A stretch of 64,000 bases of DNA from Arbacia lixula. Taxonomy: Eukaryota > Echinodermata > Echinoidea > Arbacioida > Arbaciidae. The position numbers were made by a program, and so were the translations under genes. The stretch covers positions 22,050,571 through 22,114,570 of the forward strand of contig OZ022579.1 in assembly GCA_963669155.1 (NCBI GenBank), written 5' to 3'. The notes under the pieces were generated by a model. The model searched no databases, was not told the origin of the DNA, and worked only from the letters and a program-made list of their open reading frames with translations. How positions within the stretch are numbered: position 1 is the first letter of the stretch; every line of letters begins with the position of its first letter. Positions 22,960 to 33,100 of this stretch are shown here, in pieces.

Positions 22960-24265
22960 AGGAATAAGTTCTGCAAAATCTAGTTCATGTTACAAGACTC
23001 CCAAGAAGACACTGCTTGTTGCTTCTAGTTCAACTGGCAACCAAAGCACCATCAAGTTTGGAACATCAAATGTGCATTGTAAATCAACAGCATCCAGTTC
23101 ACCAAGCTCTAACACAATGAAGGGAACTTCTAGCTCAACTAGCAACCAGTGTGCTCCAAAGTCGAGTACTTTTGAGTGGTCCTGCTATTATTGAAGTCTG
23201 CTAAAAGCACCAGTAAGGATACTTCAGGTCTTTCTACATCATCAAACCCGTTCTTTTGAAAGTCATCTTCCACAAGAACAAATGCAAAATCAGCTGCAAA
23301 AGAGACTGGAGAATCTGCTTCAAAATAAACTCCCGCTACAACATATCAACCTGCAGGTGGAGGTAAAGTTACAATATTTGAATAAAAACCTGAGCATGTA
23401 GTGAAGATGATGACAGACCCTAACACAAAAACTAGGTTGTCTCTTTTTGAACAATAACATGTCTTTGTTCTATGACAGTAACCTGATCCTTCAGAAAGAT
23501 GAAGCATGTATTCATGTAGTGCATAATGTTATGTGCAACAAACTGAAGTCACTGCTTGTTCGATTTGTGAAACCAGAAGTTGTTATTGCTCATTCAAAAG
23601 TGCATGAAGTAGAGTTCACAGATGAAAGCAATCAGAAAAGTGATGAAGAGTTGTTTGTTGGCCAAGCAGTATGTGCATACATCAGAGAGTATGGAGAGCA
23701 ATGTAACTTGAAACAATTCTATGGCTGTGTATGCAGCTACTGTTCTTCAGCATGCAGCTATATGAGAAAGTCCTTTCCATTTGAAGAAGAAGTTCTTCAA
23801 AATGCTGAAGTATTGGATGTCTCCAAACACACACAAGTGAACCGCAACAAGTGGCTGTTCTTTGCAAACAAGTAGCCCCAGTTTGTACCAGAGAATGAAA
23901 GGGACCAGTTGGAAGATGAGCTCTGCTGTTTCCATGTGGATGATCTAACTGATGAAATACTGAAACCAGACTTGAGAATCGACTCATAATGGCATGAAAT
24001 TTCACAGCTGAGGTCTCCTGCCACTGGAAATGTGTTGTATCCAACACTGGTGAAAGTAGCAAAGGTGCTTCTTGCTATGTACCATAGCAATGCCGATTGC
24101 GAAATAATTTTCAGTATCGTAAACAAGAACAAGACAGAATTCAGATCAAGCCTTTCAACTAAAACATTGGACAGCATCTTGACAAGAAGAATGGACCTGC
24201 TATCAAGGAACAAGCCACGCCATTCTACTGTGCAGTCCAAGGAGCTTCTCAAAAAAGCGAAATAG
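22960..24265 (+). pseudogene. hAT transposase C-terminal half with dimerisation domain
   Basis: A Ser/Thr-rich stretch at about 22970-23150 (KTPKKTLLVASSSTGNQST) resembles linkers of these transposases. From 23447 the frame reads MSLFYDSNLILQKDEACIHV, LLVRFVKPEVVIAHSKVHEV, ESNQKSDEELFVGQA and SFPFEEEVLQNAEVLDVSK to a TAG at 23874. It continues FVPENERDQLEDELCCF and DDLTDEILKPDLRID, then LYPTLVKVAKVLLAMYHSNA, EIIFSIVNKNKTEFRSSLST and ends ELLKKAK at 24265. The YPTLxKVA...HSNAxxExxFSxVxKNKTEFRxxLS block is the hAT C-terminal dimerisation region. Two stops in frame make it inactive. It could be the far end of the element starting at 17484, or a second copy. Confidence 0.75.
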
Positions 24266-24269
24266 GCAA

Positions 24270-24566
24270 CATCCTCATGCCTTAGGGCTTGAGACCTGAT
24301 GGGTAGAGTAAGAGTAGAGTATTTGCTGGAAAGGACGGCTTTGTGCCATTACTAGGATTACTAATTTTAGTCTTCAAAGGTTGGCAGGCATGGTATGTCT
24401 TCTCTTTGAGAGTCTTGTACAAGACCATCACCATGTTGATTGCCACCACCTAACCACCAATGTCATCCACACATTCCTCTCTCTGCACCTGGTGCTGAAA
24501 TACCTCCTTCCACCTCTCGATTCCCACCCCTTCCCCATTCCCCTCTCCCTTCCTCCTCCTAACCTT
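24270..24566. other. Probable 3' UTR/intergenic between convergent genes
   Basis: Short spacer between the + strand hAT remnant and the minus-strand gene end. 24400-24560 carries a TCTTCTCTTTGAG...CTTGTAC phrase that recurs at about 24572-24594, which suggests a short direct duplication overlapping the last codons of the minus gene. Confidence 0.4.
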
Positions 24567-27500
24567 CTATGTCTTCTCTTTGAGGGCCTTGTACATATCC
24601 ATCAATGTGTTGAGTTCCACCACTTGACCTCCAATGTCTTCCACACATCCCTCTATCTCCACCTGGTCTTGAGATACCTCCTTCCATTCCTCCTCCTCCT
24701 CCTCCTCCTCTACCTCATTCTCATCTAACCCAGAAGATTCATCAGATGACAGCATATTGATCAAGCTTGCGTCATCATCCTCATCTTCACCATCATCATC
24801 AACACAATCTTGGTCGTCATCCACATCGTCGTCATCGTCGTCGTCTTCACTGCTGCTCCGAGAGTGATCTGAGTGGCTCGTGGGGGAAGCTGGGGGAAGC
24901 TGTGCCTTGGCAACTTTCCCCTTCCTGCTGGGCTTTGATGTCTGCCCTCTGCCACTCTTGATTTCAGCCTTGGGCAGAATAAAAATAGCCTACATGTAAA
25001 TACCACTAGTAATTACCCATATGCATAATTTTGATTAAAAATCATTCGTAATGCACATAAGCGACATGTGGAGTTTGTTAGTAGTCATGTCCGCTTCCTG
25101 TGTAGTGTACAAGACTGGAATGGAATGGTGCATTATGGGATGACTATTCCTTTTATGCAACATGGAAAATGATATCCTCAAATGTCAAAAGCAGTTTCAG
25201 TCTGACATCGATTTTAAGAAAAGCAAAGTTCCATCCATCTAGACCATTCTCTTTTAAAAACTAAGCTAAACATTACTGGAATAGATGTTAATCAAAGAAA
25301 TTGAATATACTATTTACAAAATTCATACAAATGCTTATGAAAGCTAATTTTGCAACCACTCTACATTGCATCTGCACTTTGTACAGTGTTCGCTTATTAT
25401 AAGAAATACTGATATAAAAAAAGCTTCAATCTTCAATTCCCATTTATATACTATTGCTCTGACAACCCTGATGATTTGGTGATTTAGGTTTTCTTTTTTT
25501 TTTAACAGGACTGTTTTGTCTTTATCTCCATCTTATGATACATTGAATAACTTTGATATGAAGTCCTCCTCTTCAAACACCTTTGAGTTATCCATCAATA
25601 AATAAAACAAGTAACGATATTTTGAGGTACAATACATCAACTACAAAGAATGAAAATATGCATGGCTTTTGACCTTGGTTGAGTGGCAAATCACAAAGAA
25701 TATTCAAAATAAATTGTTTTAGGCCAACCTTGCAATGTAGCAATTTGTTATAGGTGAAGAATGAAACAACAACTCCAATACTTAACAAATACGACTCACA
25801 CACCATTAGTTCAATTCAAGATAGAGAATCGAGACTATAGAGCGAATATTCTCACCAGATGGCCTAGGGCCCAGGATAGCAGCTTGTCACTCTCGTTGTC
25901 ATGCATTCTGCTGACCTCCTGATCCAGCAGAGCCGACTTCTTCTGACAAACACCAAGCCGATGCAGAATCAACATCACCTGTTTTTGTGAAAAGCACAGT
26001 CATAACTCTTAGTACTACACTACAGCTCAAAGAAATTGGCATAGGGAAAGGGAAAGGGAAAGGGAAGAAAGGGAAGGAGCCGCAATTTTAAACTGTGGTA
26101 TATTTTGTTCAGTTCAGCATGAAACATGTTGCTTTAGCCTAAAAAGCATTGTGTTTCATGCTGAACTGGACAAAATATACCACGGGTTAAAACTGCGGCT
26201 CCTTCCCTTTCTTCCCTTTCCCTTTCCCTATGCCAATTCCTTTGAGCTGGAGTGTATGCAACCTCATGCAAACAATTAATATTAATGTGGGTGTAGTGTA
26301 TGTGGATCCTTTCTTTTTGTAACCTCCCAAAGTTGAGACACAAGTGATTTAAAATCCACGCTATGAATCCATACTAAAATGATTATGTCCTACACTGCAG
26401 CTCAAAGGAACTGGACAAAATATACTGCGGTTTAAAACTGAGGCTCGATCCTTTCCTTTAAGCTGTAGTGTAAGTACAACAGAGAAATTGATTACGGTAT
26501 TTTCATAGCTCGATAAAGGAGCATGATGAGTTCCAATTGGAAAACATTAGAAAAGAAAAGTACACAGAAATACATAATAAATTCACAAATAAGAAAAACA
26601 AAGGGGAATTAAACCCGGCTTTTGCAATTTTATGTAATAAACTGATTAATCAAATCATAAAGAAGCTGCATGCCTGTAATAATTACTTTCTATCCATAAC
26701 ATCTACATGTACTTGAATTTTTGAGGGAAATATGAAATATGAGCATAAATTAGCATAATTTAATTAATTATAAATAGATTTTCATGACAATTTAATCCCT
26801 GCTTATGCAAACTTAGAGATTACCATACATCACAATCATGCTGAATTTTGAATCTTGTGTTTACCCCAGCTGATTAGGATTTATGGGAAGTACACTTGTT
26901 TACTTTTTTTTTTTGGTTCTACCTATAGTGTTGCCATTGCATTGCCTTCATTTCCAAAGAGAGATTAGCCTCCCTGCAGGCTGTTAGGCACTTCCATGTC
27001 AAACGATTGAATGGAGGGGCCTGGCTGCAGTATACCGGTATACACTTATCATTCTCAATTTCTTCTCCATGTCCCCTTACAGTGGGATGGACTGATCTAA
27101 GAGGAGAATAATAAAGTGACTGGTTTTAGAATATGAGACTCGAGATCTTTTCAGTTTGGCTTCGACATGTCCAACAGCCTAGCAAGAGAGAAACATTCCA
27201 GAGACACAAACCTCTTCCAGGTCACCACACTTCTGGAGTAGGAGAGACACGATGTGCATCACAAAGTCAAACTTCCTCTCTCGTCTCAAGGTGAGGGGCA
27301 GCAGCATCATCATGCCAAGGCGAGGTCGAATCAGCCGCCTCATCCCGCTGCCAGATCCAGGTTCAATGAAATAAGAACAATCTGATGTATAAGTTTGTAC
27401 TTCTTTAAAGAAAGAAAGGTGTTGTATGTGTTGTTACGCTCTCTAGTGTTCAAAAACATGATATACATTACTGAGTTTGAATTGCTCCAGATGGCACTTT

Positions 27501-29016
27501 CTCTTATGATGGCGCAACCTGAATAAACCAAGCATGATCCGGTAGACAAGTTTCACGGAGTTTGTTGTTTTATGTCTCTGCCATGCCTGTGTGAGTAATG
27601 AGTAGATCCACCTACATGCAACTTAATCTATAGAACTTTGCTAAACAGGCTTTCATAAGAAATAATGTAGAAGTTAAAACAATTTAAAGAGGGGAGCTCT
27701 ATGATTAGCAGACCTGTCAAAAAATTGTTTTGCCAAAACCACAATAAGTGGAAGGAAATATAAGAACTGGAAAGTTTGGCGGAATTGTATTAATAATAAT
27801 AATAATAATGGTTATTTATCTGCGCTATACACAAAAAGTATCACAGCGCTTACAATCAGATATAAAATATAAATATATACATTAAATTGCATAAACCATT
27901 GGAGTTCTCAACTGTGCCAGATGAGGCCTGGTGCAGTTTGCGCATACACTCTAGCTCAAAGGAATTGGCATAGGAAAAGGGAAAGGGAAGAAAGGGAAGG
28001 AGCTGCAGTTTTTAAAAGTTTGTCCAGTTCAGCATGAAACACAATGCTTTAGCCTAATAAGCATCATGTTTCATGCTGAACTGGACAAAATAAAACTGCA
28101 GCTTCTTCCCTTTCTTCCCTTTTCCTTTCCCTATGCCAGTTCCTTTGAGCTGTAGTGTAGTGTAAGTAGGTTTTGGGTGGATCATCTAAAAGCAAACCTA
28201 TATAATCAAATGATTTTCTTGTCACCTGGACTGCACCAAGTCTGTTCCTTTCCTGATGTCCAGGGAAGCATAGCAAGCAGAGTAAAATGTTGGCATTTTC
28301 TGCTCCAATTTCTTCAGCTCTGATTTCCAAGAAAACTCCATCTCTGTTGTCATCTCCCCTGACAACTTTTCAGGTGACTTACAGAAGTAGAAGACCTCTT
28401 TTCTGACCTCATTTTCCATCACTTGAACAAAAGCTCTCTTTGCTCTCTTCGATTCTGTTATGATAGTACTGATTGCTTTGTGGTATCTGTACTGTAAGAG
28501 ATATGCTATAGCCTTCTTCATGTAAGTTTTGTGTCCTCCATACTTGCACAGCACAGTAACAGTTGGTTCAAGCTTCAACTTCAAGCGCTTTTGTTTTCTC
28601 TCTGCTGCCACATCGTAATGGTGGTCATCATTGCTGGTTTCTTCTGATCTCCTCTTCCTTGTTCTACATGACAAATGGCCACTTACTAATTTTTCCTACT
28701 TTGGTTTCAATTTTTTTAATCGTTTTCCATGCAGCTCTTTCTTAAGCCTGAGTTTCCATTCGATTTCTGTTTTCAAAAGCTGTTCTCTCTGTCGCAGCAG
28801 TGTTCGTAGCAGACGATAACAACAATCACACACGTAGCCATCTTCTTCAACATCTGAGAGAAGGTTAATCTCTTGAGGCAGGATTTTTGTCAGTGCTGTG
28901 GCCACATCAGTGTCAAAACCAGGGCCTAGTTGTGACTGTAGAGAAAAGCGTTTGTATCCTTTCTTTTTTGGTTGAAATTTCTGGCCACAGGCCACACATT
29001 TTCCTGGCTTTCCCAT
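24567..29016 (-). CDS. DUF6589-associated-family-like protein, four exons, in-frame TAG
   Basis: Minus-strand exons: 29016-28226, 27347-27212, 25978-25856, 24968-24567; GT-AG with matching phases (2, 0, 0). Total 1452 nt, 483 codons before the stop. The N-terminus MGKPGKCVACGQKF and VCDCCYRLL give two CxxC-type knuckles. Next come KYGGHKTYMKKAIAYLLQ, EMEFSWKSELKKLEQKMPTF, GMMMLLPLTLRRERKFDFVM, HIVSLLLQKCGDLEE and LILHRLGVCQKKSALLDQE, in the order of the N-terminal half of metazoan proteins that carry DUF6589 downstream. Here that domain is absent; exon 4 is a Ser/Asp/Glu-rich tail (EDDDDDDDVDDD) ending MYKALKEKT. The frame has one TAG at 28698-28696 (KLKPK-stop-EKLVSG), then stays open for about 156 codons to the splice donor. 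It may be a nonsense allele, read-through, sequencing error or early pseudogene. Family name is tentative; the exon structure is firm. Confidence 0.65.
26016..26256. mobile_element. Foldback MITE family A, copy 1 (241 bp)
   Basis: Ends TACACTACAGCTCAAAG and CTTTGAGCTGGAGTGTA are inverted. Inside the ends come a purine tract (GGGAAAGGGAAAGGGAAGAA), GTATATTTTGT and TTCAGCATGAAACA, each mirrored in the right arm (TTCATGCTGAACTGGACAAA, then CTTCCCTTTCTTCCC). It lies in intron 2 of the minus-strand gene, ending 37 bp before the exon 3 acceptor. Five relatives are in this window. Confidence 0.9.
26391..26472. mobile_element. Foldback MITE family A, copy 2 (82 bp, deleted)
   Basis: TACACTGCAGCTCAAAGGAA at the left, then a jump to ACTGGACAAAATATACTGCGG and ending AAGCTGTAGTGTA. 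This is the family A right arm joined to the left end, an internal-deletion derivative. It lies in the same intron as copy 1. Confidence 0.8.
27786..27890 (-). mobile_element. Retroposon 3' end with (ATT)n tail
   Basis: On the + strand: (AAT)n, GGTTATTTATCTGCGCTATA, then CACAGCGCTTACAATC. This is a common interspersed 3' end (GTAAGCGC...GCGC...AATAACC plus ATT repeats on the minus strand). It sits in intron 1 of the minus-strand gene. Class is probably LINE or SINE. Confidence 0.55.
27945..28159. mobile_element. Foldback MITE family A, copy 3 (215 bp)
   Basis: TACACTCTAGCTCAAAGGAA to TTTGAGCTGTAGTGTA, with the purine tract, the mirrored TTCAGCATGAAACA core and a pyrimidine right arm. It is in intron 1 of the minus-strand gene, about 65 bp after the exon 1 donor. 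Confidence 0.9.
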
Positions 29017-29225
29017 GGCATTACGTCGGAGCTAGGCATGCGTGTGTGGTTGGCGCTGCCAAAATGCGAAGTACTGACAGTTAAGTTGTACGCGTTATTG
29101 ATCTAGGCGTCCACGCCGTATCCCGGCCCGGCCGGAGCTCCGGCGTCCTAGCGCCTAGCCGCGCCCGGCTAGCCGTCGCACGTACACGTACCGTACCGGG
29201 CGGCCGCGGCAGGGTCGAGATCAGT
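29017..29225. promoter_or_regulatory. CpG-rich divergent promoter region
   Basis: About 29090-29215 is the most GC- and CpG-dense stretch nearby (CCCGGCCCGGCCGGAGCTCC, CGGGCGGCCGCGGC) in an AT-rich setting. It lies just upstream of the minus-strand gene start (29016) and upstream of the + strand PIGY exon (30048). A shared bidirectional promoter is the simplest reading, but no TSS is shown. Confidence 0.5.
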
Positions 29226-30047
29226 GGTTTGTTCTCTGAAGCCAAGCGCTTTTATCTTGGTATGGACGCCATCTACGTTGGAGTAAAACCATTTTACAAC
29301 AAGACAGTAATGAATGCAATAGTCCCATGTATACAAACATTTGACCTGCCTGGAACTGGAAACGCAAACCAAATGCAAACTGTGTGCAACAGCAGCATTC
29401 GTTGGCGTTGCAGGATGACTTGATGAGAGACTTGGACAATTTTAATGTGAATCATGACAGTGAGTATAACTCGAGCTTATATGCCCATCATGGTAGATTT
29501 AAGAATACAGGATCCAACACAAATAAGTATAGTCTGTCTTAACTTAGATTGTTAGAAATTTACAGAAAAATCAAAAAGTTAATAAGTGGTCAGTTCTATT
29601 GCCGTGCAAGTAAATGACTCAAAGTGACTAAAAGTTAATTATTTATATTTTATATGGTCTACACGAATCTGTGAAGTTAACCAATAGGTTTTTCAAAGCC
29701 TTCTATTGATTCAGATACTGAGATAGACCTTTTAATCTTGAATGTAAATGATATTTCCTTTTATATGATTATACCTGTTAGTGTGTAGACTAAGTCACTG
29801 TTTATACAATATCAATTCAAGTTTCAGAAATTTGTGTGTTAAAAATGTTTTTAAGTTTAAGGCAGGGAAAAGCAGAAGCAAAGCGAAGGCAAAGCCAAAG
29901 TACAGGATACATTTTATAAAGAAAATATGAGATGAGGCTAAGCCATGTCACTGCATTGTCAAATGAACTTGAGTTTATTGGGTAGAATTCAGTCCATCAA
30001 ATGCAGCTGCAGTTTTAATATTTGATCATTTTTCTCTACCTGAATAG
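29226..30047. other. Leader/intron region before PIGY exon
   Basis: Contains a frame GLFSEAKRFYLGMDAIYVGV (29226 on) and, in another frame, QQHSLALQDDLMRDLDNFNV ending next to GTGAGT (about 29460), a good donor. Either could be part of a non-coding or coding first exon for the + strand transcript. Neither resembles the PIG-Y N-terminus. Confidence 0.35.
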
Positions 30048-30191
30048 AACCCTGCTGAAGACTCATCGCTGTTCTCTCTGGAGGAACCTGGGCTTCTCTA
30101 TTACGTCATCCTCGTTCCACTTACCATCCCCGTTCTGGCCTTCTTCCTCTTGATCAACTGGCTTGGACTCAAGTTCTTTCAACACAACTAG
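30048..30191 (+). CDS. PIGY: PIGY homologue, last coding exon (partial)
   Basis: After an acceptor (CTACCTGAATAG, 30036-30047) an in-frame exon of 48 codons ends in TAG at 30189-30191. It reads LEEPGLLYYVILVPLTIPVL then AFFLLINWLGLKFFQHN. This matches the second membrane helix and C-terminus of PIG-Y (PITIPVxxFFxLxxWxGIKLFRHN pattern), the small ER subunit of the GPI-GlcNAc transferase that starts GPI-anchor synthesis. PIG-Y is about 71 residues, so roughly 20-25 N-terminal residues with the first helix should be on an upstream exon. I could not find that exon with confidence between 29220 and 30030; several short frames there are open but lack a hydrophobic helix after an ATG. Confidence 0.78.
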   Translation, partial: NPAEDSSLFSLEEPGLLYYVILVPLTIPVLAFFLLINWLGLKFFQHN

Positions 30192-33100
30192 CGTTGTATG
30201 TGTATAGACATATGCAGTCACATCCCAGGGAAAAGTTACACGTTATTAGCGGGGGCTATTCTTCCAGTATGATATCATGTTCAAACGGACACCCTGCACC
30301 TTGTATTACATTATACCTTATTTAGCCTTTGTGTACCATGCGTATTGTTTGAAATACTTTAACTGAAAAATTGCAGGTGGCTGCAGTCATAGAGTTTTGG
30401 AAAAACAATTTTCATACAGGCTCTTTTGGCATTGCGAGGACTAAATCGCCCAGAGAACCCGGCTTCCATCAGCCAGGTTATGGGCTGCATGATTCTCAGA
30501 CTAAATCATCATCAGAACACAGCTGTAGTGCAACAAAACTCTGCTGTCTAGAATGTATCGTCACAACCAGCATCGTCACTGGGAGTGGATTACTAGATTA
30601 CTTTCCCATGCTTGTATATTTGTCAGAAATTTAGACTCAACTGATCATTTTATGAGTGGCTTGATTTGCAGTTCAAGGAATTCCTGACACTGTCATATTT
30701 TCCATGCTCCTTTGTATTTGTTATAAATGTATACACGACAGATTCTTTCGTGACTGGCTCAATTTGTGGTCAGGGAATTCCTGAATATATATGTGCAAAT
30801 ATAATTTCTGTGTTATTTTGTGTTCACAAAATCCACAGAAATGCAAGCACTGCAAAAAATCAGAGTACACTATAGAGTGTAGACACTGTAGACTGTAGAC
30901 ACATTTCTCTTGTAATCTGTTAATTATGGAGTTTTAGAAATTCCATGGCACTACATGTAGTACATGGTTATTAAATAGGGGGTATCCCTTTTGAGCACCT
31001 CGCACACGAGCTCACAAAATGGAAATTTCACAAGATTAAAACTTTCTTCTGCTTTGACAGTTTCGTCAAACCTTCACTAATGTTTCTTTCATATTTCTGC
31101 TTGTATTGAAGCCAACTTAATTTCAAGGTGAACTATCCATTTAAGTGTGTAACTGAATATCTGGCTTGTAGAACATATATTCAGTCAAAATTCTTTCGTG
31201 TGCTTGTGTGCCACACCAAAAATGAAGAAATACATTATTGAAAAGGGTGAAAAAATTTAACACTTTACACATTACATGTATATGCCACATTTTTTGCGGG
31301 GTTGTGATTTTCGCCAATTTCGCGAGTCAGATGCTATTCGCGAATTTAACAACACGCAAAAACATGAATACGACGTGCACAAGCACATGTATTACTAGTA
31401 CTAGTACTCCACAAGCGCGAAATTGTTGAAGTCTTGATTCGTGAAAAATTGAATTTATTGAATGTACACATGTTGAGATCTTAATGGTTTGCATCTGGAA
31501 AGAGATGTAGCCACCGTTTTAGAGATTTTGTTGTGTATGTTCTGTGATCATGAGATATAAAGAGTTTGCATTATTCTGACAGCTTCACAACTGATAGATT
31601 ATCAGTCATTAAAAGGTTGTGTACTACATGTATCTAAGTATCATCCCCTTTTTTAATTTGCAAATGATATCAATTCATACAGAATGTGATTGCAAGAAGT
31701 AAACATGTTTGTGAGTGCCCACATACATTGTATATAAATGGTACATAATTGTAAGATGGTCATCAATTGCTTGCTTTATACATGAGACAGAATAAATGAC
31801 ACGGGCAACTTATGTTTCATTTTACAATGCTTTATCATCTATTTTGTAACTCAGCATTGGATTTTTATCATTTTAACAAAACACATGAAACACAGTTTAT
31901 AGTTCATGTAGGAACAAGGATGTACATGTAATACTACCTCTTTCTTGTTCCACATGGTCAGTAAGTTAGGTGACAAAACGTTTGAATCAACATAGAAAAC
32001 AGAAAAAATGACCACACAAAATGCATAAATTACAAAACAAAAACTCATCAAGTACATTAATGTTCCTTTGTACAACTTTTTTTTGTATATTTACAAATGA
32101 TACACATATCATTTCAATGACGTATTATGGCTTCAAAGTACACTGTACACAAGACAGCTGATGTTCTTTTTTTTTTTTGAACAAGACTACACAATGAAAT
32201 TTGTTAATACATGTAGTCCTTACAAAATCTCTCAATGCTGTCAATATATCTCAAGTTTGTTGCAATAATATCACTATTGGTACAAGCACAAAACAATAAA
32301 AGTTCACTGCTTGAATTTGCCAGCTTTCATCCTACAAATGACAAATTTATAGTTTTACCACATTTCTGATGCATATCTTCCACAGTCCAACATTCGTGAC
32401 AATTATACATACCTATATGACTCGTGCACAAACCAAGTTGGCAAGCCTACATTTGTTTCAAAAAGTAATAAATGCTCAATTTGGCAATACATTGACAGTG
32501 GAGAAACAGATAACCACACAGTATACCCACAATGCATCACCACCCAGCAGAAGACACTCTTTTTCGGGTGACACACTCACTGAGCCACAAGTAGACATAC
32601 CGACACTGTAACAACTGGTAAACTAATAACAAAACTTGCAAACCTTCTTTTAGACACAATATTTCCTAACATACAGTCATTCATACTCTGCCATTAAGAA
32701 AAAACTTTACCAGTTAAAAATTATTCAACTTGTGAAAGATGATTGACGACTTCTTTCCAGTATAAGTGTAACAATTTGAGTAAATCTTGTTTAGAGAGAA
32801 GTGCTTTACAGATGTGAAAATGACCTGTACTTGGGATGGGCATGATGTGAAGTTACCAACACAGTATAAACAGACAGTTTCACATGCTCTTCACCTTATC
32901 TACCCCTGTGCAAAAAAAAAGAAAAAATCAAATTCAAACAAACTTATTTAAACCTTTTAACAAAAACAAATATTTTTAACACTTAGCAAACAAGAAAATA
33001 CATGTAGTACACAAAATGTGCATATTCATACAGCAACTTGGGACTGGCAAAATAAATTTGTCATACAAATCAATGGTATACATGAAAATGTGAGGTACAT

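Noticed and set aside
29829..29925. Short ORF starting MFLSL as the PIGY N-terminus
   Set aside because: The resemblance is limited to the first residues; what follows is Lys/Gln/Ser-rich with no membrane helix and no suitable donor.
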